DNA of 8,036 bases from an uncultured Clostridia bacterium (GTDB lineage Bacteria > Bacillota > Clostridia > Oscillospirales > Oscillospiraceae). Numbering within the stretch: position 1 is the first letter of the stretch; each line of letters starts with the position of its first letter. The stretch is from contig CAMWQV010000072.1 of the NCBI GenBank assembly GCA_947176425.1, positions 1-8,036 on the forward strand. Direction: 5' to 3'. Both the position numbers and the translations under genes were made by a program. Below, piece after piece: positions 7,431-8,036 of this stretch. Under the pieces are notes generated by a model. It did no database searches. It saw nothing but the letters and a program-made list of their open reading frames with translations, and was not told the origin of the DNA.

Positions 7431-8035
7431 CTCACCCCCGTCCAAGCCTTGACGATCAGACTCATATCATGCGATTCCAGCCACTGACGCAGCTCTGTTT
7501 CCAGGATTGGCTTGTATATCTTGCGGGTCCCATTTGCTTTATCCGTCAGTCCCGCTTCATAGAGCATCGTTCTATAACAGGCACCCAGCCGCTGGCAAGT
7601 CTGATCTGTCCAAAGAGCCAGACGCTCGTCCTGCGCCTGTTTATCCCGAAAGAAAACCCGCATATCTTTTGGCTCTAGTTCGTTGTTCCCAACGATCAGT
7701 TTTTCCCGAATGACCTCGTAGACAAAATCAAAAAAGAGCGTATCACAAGCCATAATTGCTGCTAACACAAACAGTTTTTGTGTTGCCAAGTCTCCAGAAA
7801 GGAACACTAGATAAAAGCTGCTGTCTAAAGCCTGCACTCGTGTAAAGACAGTACTGCATATTTGTTTTGCTCGCCGCTGCGTTGGGGTTCCAAAGATATT
7901 CTCCTCTGAACTTAACCGGCGGATTTCATCAAAAGAATTTCCATCAGCGAGAAGCTGCACTGTCTTACGGAACTCATGGAACCAAAAGGACAGTTTTACC
8001 GCTCCTGCACTATATTTCCTACGCTCCACTTTCAT
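7427..8035 (-). CDS. brxA: BREX system protein BrxA (DUF1819 family), complete
   Basis: Small accessory protein of BREX phage defence, 202 residues, which is the usual BrxA length. The N-terminus has the family signature YSAGAVKLSFWF (about residues 9-20). Further family stretches follow: NIFGTPTQRRAK (about 47-58), the hydrophobic run around FVLAAIMACDTLFFDFVYEV (about 89-108), and DKQAQDERLALWTDQT (about 130-145). From family knowledge, BrxA was first described as NusB-like and later structures show winged-helix DNA binding; in E. coli BREX it is largely dispensable. The ATG at 8033-8035 is the only start that keeps the conserved N-terminus, and only one base lies upstream, so its ribosome site and any promoter are outside the window. 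It is the first gene of the visible operon. Its TGA stop overlaps the brxB start, which suggests coupled translation. No signal peptide or membrane segment is apparent, so it is probably cytoplasmic. Confidence 0.93.
   Translation of the reverse strand: MKVERRKYSAGAVKLSFWFHEFRKTVQLLADGNSFDEIRRLSSEENIFGTPTQRRAKQICSTVFTRVQALDSSFYLVFLSGDLATQKLFVLAAIMACDTLFFDFVYEVIREKLIVGNNELEPKDMRVFFRDKQAQDERLALWTDQTCQRLGACYRTMLYEAGLTDKANGTRKIYKPILETELRQWLESHDMSLIVKAWTGVR
7434..7441 (-). promoter_or_regulatory. Probable ribosome binding site of brxB (G-rich, GGGGGTGA-like)
   Basis: The coding strand has a run of five G followed by TGAG just before the tandem ATGs of brxB, inside the last codons of brxA. It differs by one base from the ideal GGAGGTGA. 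Spacing from the G run is four bases to the first ATG and seven to the second, which leaves the start uncertain by one codon. Confidence 0.55.
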
Positions 8036-8036
8036 C

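Overview
The window is one strand of a type 1 BREX (bacteriophage exclusion) operon, read entirely from the minus strand. In transcription order (right to left) it holds brxA (7427-8035), brxB (6849-7430), brxC (3246-6836, interrupted) and pglX (1-3243, running off the left edge). This is the canonical BREX-1 gene order. The remaining core genes, pglZ and brxL, would be expected just left of base 1. There is no non-coding stretch over 300 bases: the gaps are 12 bases (brxB-brxC) and 2 bases (brxC-pglX), and brxA and brxB overlap at an ATGA junction. No promoter or terminator is visible. The promoter, and the brxA ribosome site, must lie right of base 8036. No RNA genes, insertion sequences, CRISPR arrays or attachment sites were seen.

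The organism is probably a mid-GC member of the Bacillota (Clostridia-like). The evidence is indirect: purine-rich GGAGG-type ribosome sites, tight gene packing, moderate GC in most genes and an AT-rich patch. The species cannot be named from this window. TGA acts as a normal stop at the end of brxA and tryptophan is written TGG throughout, so a standard code is assumed.

How the genes work together, from what is known of BREX: PglX is the adenine methyltransferase that marks the host's own DNA at a short non-palindromic site. BrxC is a large P-loop ATPase, and BrxA and BrxB are small accessory proteins. With PglZ (alkaline-phosphatase fold) and BrxL (Lon-like AAA+) they block replication of unmodified phage DNA without the usual cleavage seen in restriction-modification.

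Two things are unusual. First, brxC carries a single in-frame TGA (4626-4628). It splits a 1196-codon gene into a 736-residue N-terminal part, which has the whole ATPase core, and a 459-residue C-terminal part that begins at a GTG directly after the stop. Both halves otherwise look intact, so this is a recent nonsense mutation, a read-through or split-gene arrangement, or a sequencing error. Second, pglX is a base-composition mosaic: its ends are about 53-63% GC in sampled lines, while an internal segment (about 670-2160) drops to about 22-47%. That segment covers the NPPY catalytic motif and the presumed target-recognition region, which suggests the specificity part was exchanged by recombination. 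The system type itself is already described; the novelty, if any, is in these two points.
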